Under the pieces are notes generated by a model. The model had not been told where the DNA came from, did no database searches, and saw only the letters and a program-made list of their open reading frames with translations. Shown one piece after another: positions 63,070 to 64,000 of a stretch of 64,000 nt of DNA. The stretch comes from Bog-532 sp963720945 (GTDB taxonomy: Bacteria; Actinomycetota; Actinomycetes; Streptosporangiales; Streptosporangiaceae): assembly GCA_963720945.1 (NCBI GenBank), contig CAVRHH010000005.1, positions 1 to 64,000 on the forward strand. Reading direction: 5' to 3'. Positions within the stretch are counted from its first letter, which is position 1. Each line of letters starts with the position of its first letter. Made by a program: the position numbers and the translations under genes.

Positions 63070-64000
63070 ATGGGAACTTACCGGTACGGGCCCTACGCCG
63101 ACGGCCCGGATCCGCTGGCGCCGCCGTACGACGTCCGCGGGGCGCTCGACGCGCTGGGCGACTCGGTGCTGGAAGGTTCGGCACCGGGGGACGCGCTACG
63201 CGAGCTGCAGCGGCGTGGCGTCCCCGGCCGGCGCGGGCTGGACGATCTGCTCCGGCGGGTGCGGGAGCGGCAGCGGGAGATCCGCAGCAGCGGCCGGCTC
63301 GACGGCACGCTGGACCAGGTCCGGTCGCTGCTCGACACCGCCATCGGGCAGGAGCGCGCGGAGCTTTTCCCCGATCCCAGCGATGAAGCGCGGATGCGCG
63401 AGGCGAATCTCGATGCCCTGCCGCCCGACACCGCCCAGGCGGTGCGGCAGCTGGCCGACTACGACTGGCGGTCGGCCGCCGCCCGCGAGACGTTCGACCG
63501 GCTCAAGGACCTGCTGCGCCGTGAGGTGCTGGACAGCCAGTTCCGCGGCATGAAGCAGGTGCTGCAGAACCCGGATCCGGAAGCGATGCAGCGGGTCAAG
63601 GACATGCTCGGCGACCTGAACGCGATGCTGGAGGCGGACGCGCGCGGCGAGCACACGCCCGAGGACTTCGAGCGCTTCATGGACAAGTACGGCGAGCTGT
63701 TCCCGGACAACCCGGAGAACCTCGAGGAGCTCGTCGATTCGCTGGTCCGCCGGATGGCCGCCGCCGACCGGCTGCTGTCCTCACTGAGCCGGGAGCAGCG
63801 GGAGGAACTCGCGAACCTGATGGCTCAGGCGCTGGACGACGCGGGCCTCGCCGTGGAGATGAGCCGCCTGTCCGACATGCTCCGGGCCCGCCGCCCGGAC
63901 ATGGAAGGCGGCCAGGGCGAGATGATGATGGGCGAGGAACCGCTCGGTCTCGGCGACGCCACGTCGGCGCTGGCCGAGCTGGCCGACCTGGCCGAACTGG
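63070..64000 (+). CDS. VWA-domain protein, N-terminal part (runs off the window)
   Basis: Open from ATG 63070 to the window edge, at least 310 residues. It begins GTYRYGPYADGPDPLAPPYD and DALGDSVLEGSAPGDALREL, then long helical, Arg/Glu-rich stretches (NPDPEAMQRVKDMLGDLNAM, SSLSREQREELANLMAQALD). This matches the N-terminal region of actinobacterial VWA (CoxE-like) proteins partnered with MoxR-type ATPases; the VWA domain itself would lie beyond the edge. Preceded by the ATPase gene on the same strand. Confidence 0.75.
   Translation, partial: MGTYRYGPYADGPDPLAPPYDVRGALDALGDSVLEGSAPGDALRELQRRGVPGRRGLDDLLRRVRERQREIRSSGRLDGTLDQVRSLLDTAIGQERAELFPDPSDEARMREANLDALPPDTAQAVRQLADYDWRSAAARETFDRLKDLLRREVLDSQFRGMKQVLQNPDPEAMQRVKDMLGDLNAMLEADARGEHTPEDFERFMDKYGELFPDNPENLEELVDSLVRRMAAADRLLSSLSREQREELANLMAQALDDAGLAVEMSRLSDMLRARRPDMEGGQGEMMMGEEPLGLGDATSALAELADLAEL

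Overview
The window is very GC-rich with strong G/C at third codon positions. It carries actinobacterial marker genes: mycothiol S-conjugate amidase (mca), an LCP-family cell-wall ligase, a lon gene preceded by a HAIR operator, a Fur/Zur-controlled zinc ABC operon, and an IspD/DUF5941 pair. I read it as chromosome of a high-GC actinomycete; the genus cannot be fixed from sequence alone. No rRNA, tRNA or CRISPR array was seen.

Layout. 1-9.6 kb holds cell-envelope genes: an LCP protein, a GT87-like membrane glycosyltransferase, a ClC channel, a DUF5941 protein, an IspD/TarI cytidylyltransferase, a class-III aminotransferase and a GT2 glycosyltransferase. Nearly every gene up to 8.3 kb is split by one-base indels, which looks more like sequencing error than decay. 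9.7-20 kb holds phoH (with a structured leader), uppS, LtrA, an NlpC/P60 hydrolase, a YyaL-type thioredoxin-domain protein and a Nudix-box protein. 20.3-24.4 kb holds a WecB-type epimerase convergent with a compact three-gene operon: exosortase-like protease, processive GT2, and a secreted protein with a C-terminal sorting-type anchor. 24.7-28.8 kb is the znu operon and a divergent Fur/Zur regulator sharing one palindromic box. 29.3-31.7 kb is lon.

31.9-37 kb is the most unusual stretch. Remnants of lutA and lutC flank a roughly 3 kb DUF4062/NB-ARC/TPR STAND NTPase gene that occupies the place of the lactate-utilisation operon core. Next to it are an intact SDR dehydrogenase and a stump of an L-fuconolactonase-like amidohydrolase, so an L-fucose-to-lactate catabolic locus appears to have been broken and a STAND (NLR-like) gene now sits inside it. 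37-53 kb holds DNA repair and stress genes (Fpg-family glycosylase, RecQ-phosphoribosyltransferase fusion), TetR/aldo-keto reductase, ArsR/rhodanese, MMPL/TetR and HrpA helicase. 53.3-54.9 kb is a transposon nest: an IS200/IS605 element split by an IS, itself split by a third element, each step marked by direct repeats. 55-64 kb holds serS, mca, greA, ilvA and the start of a MoxR-type AAA ATPase/VWA pair.

An interspersed repeat (G-rich hairpin plus a second inverted-repeat module) sits directly after the stop codons of uppS, the Fur/Zur gene, a TetR gene and ilvA, always in the same orientation relative to the gene, suggesting a 3'-end or terminator role.
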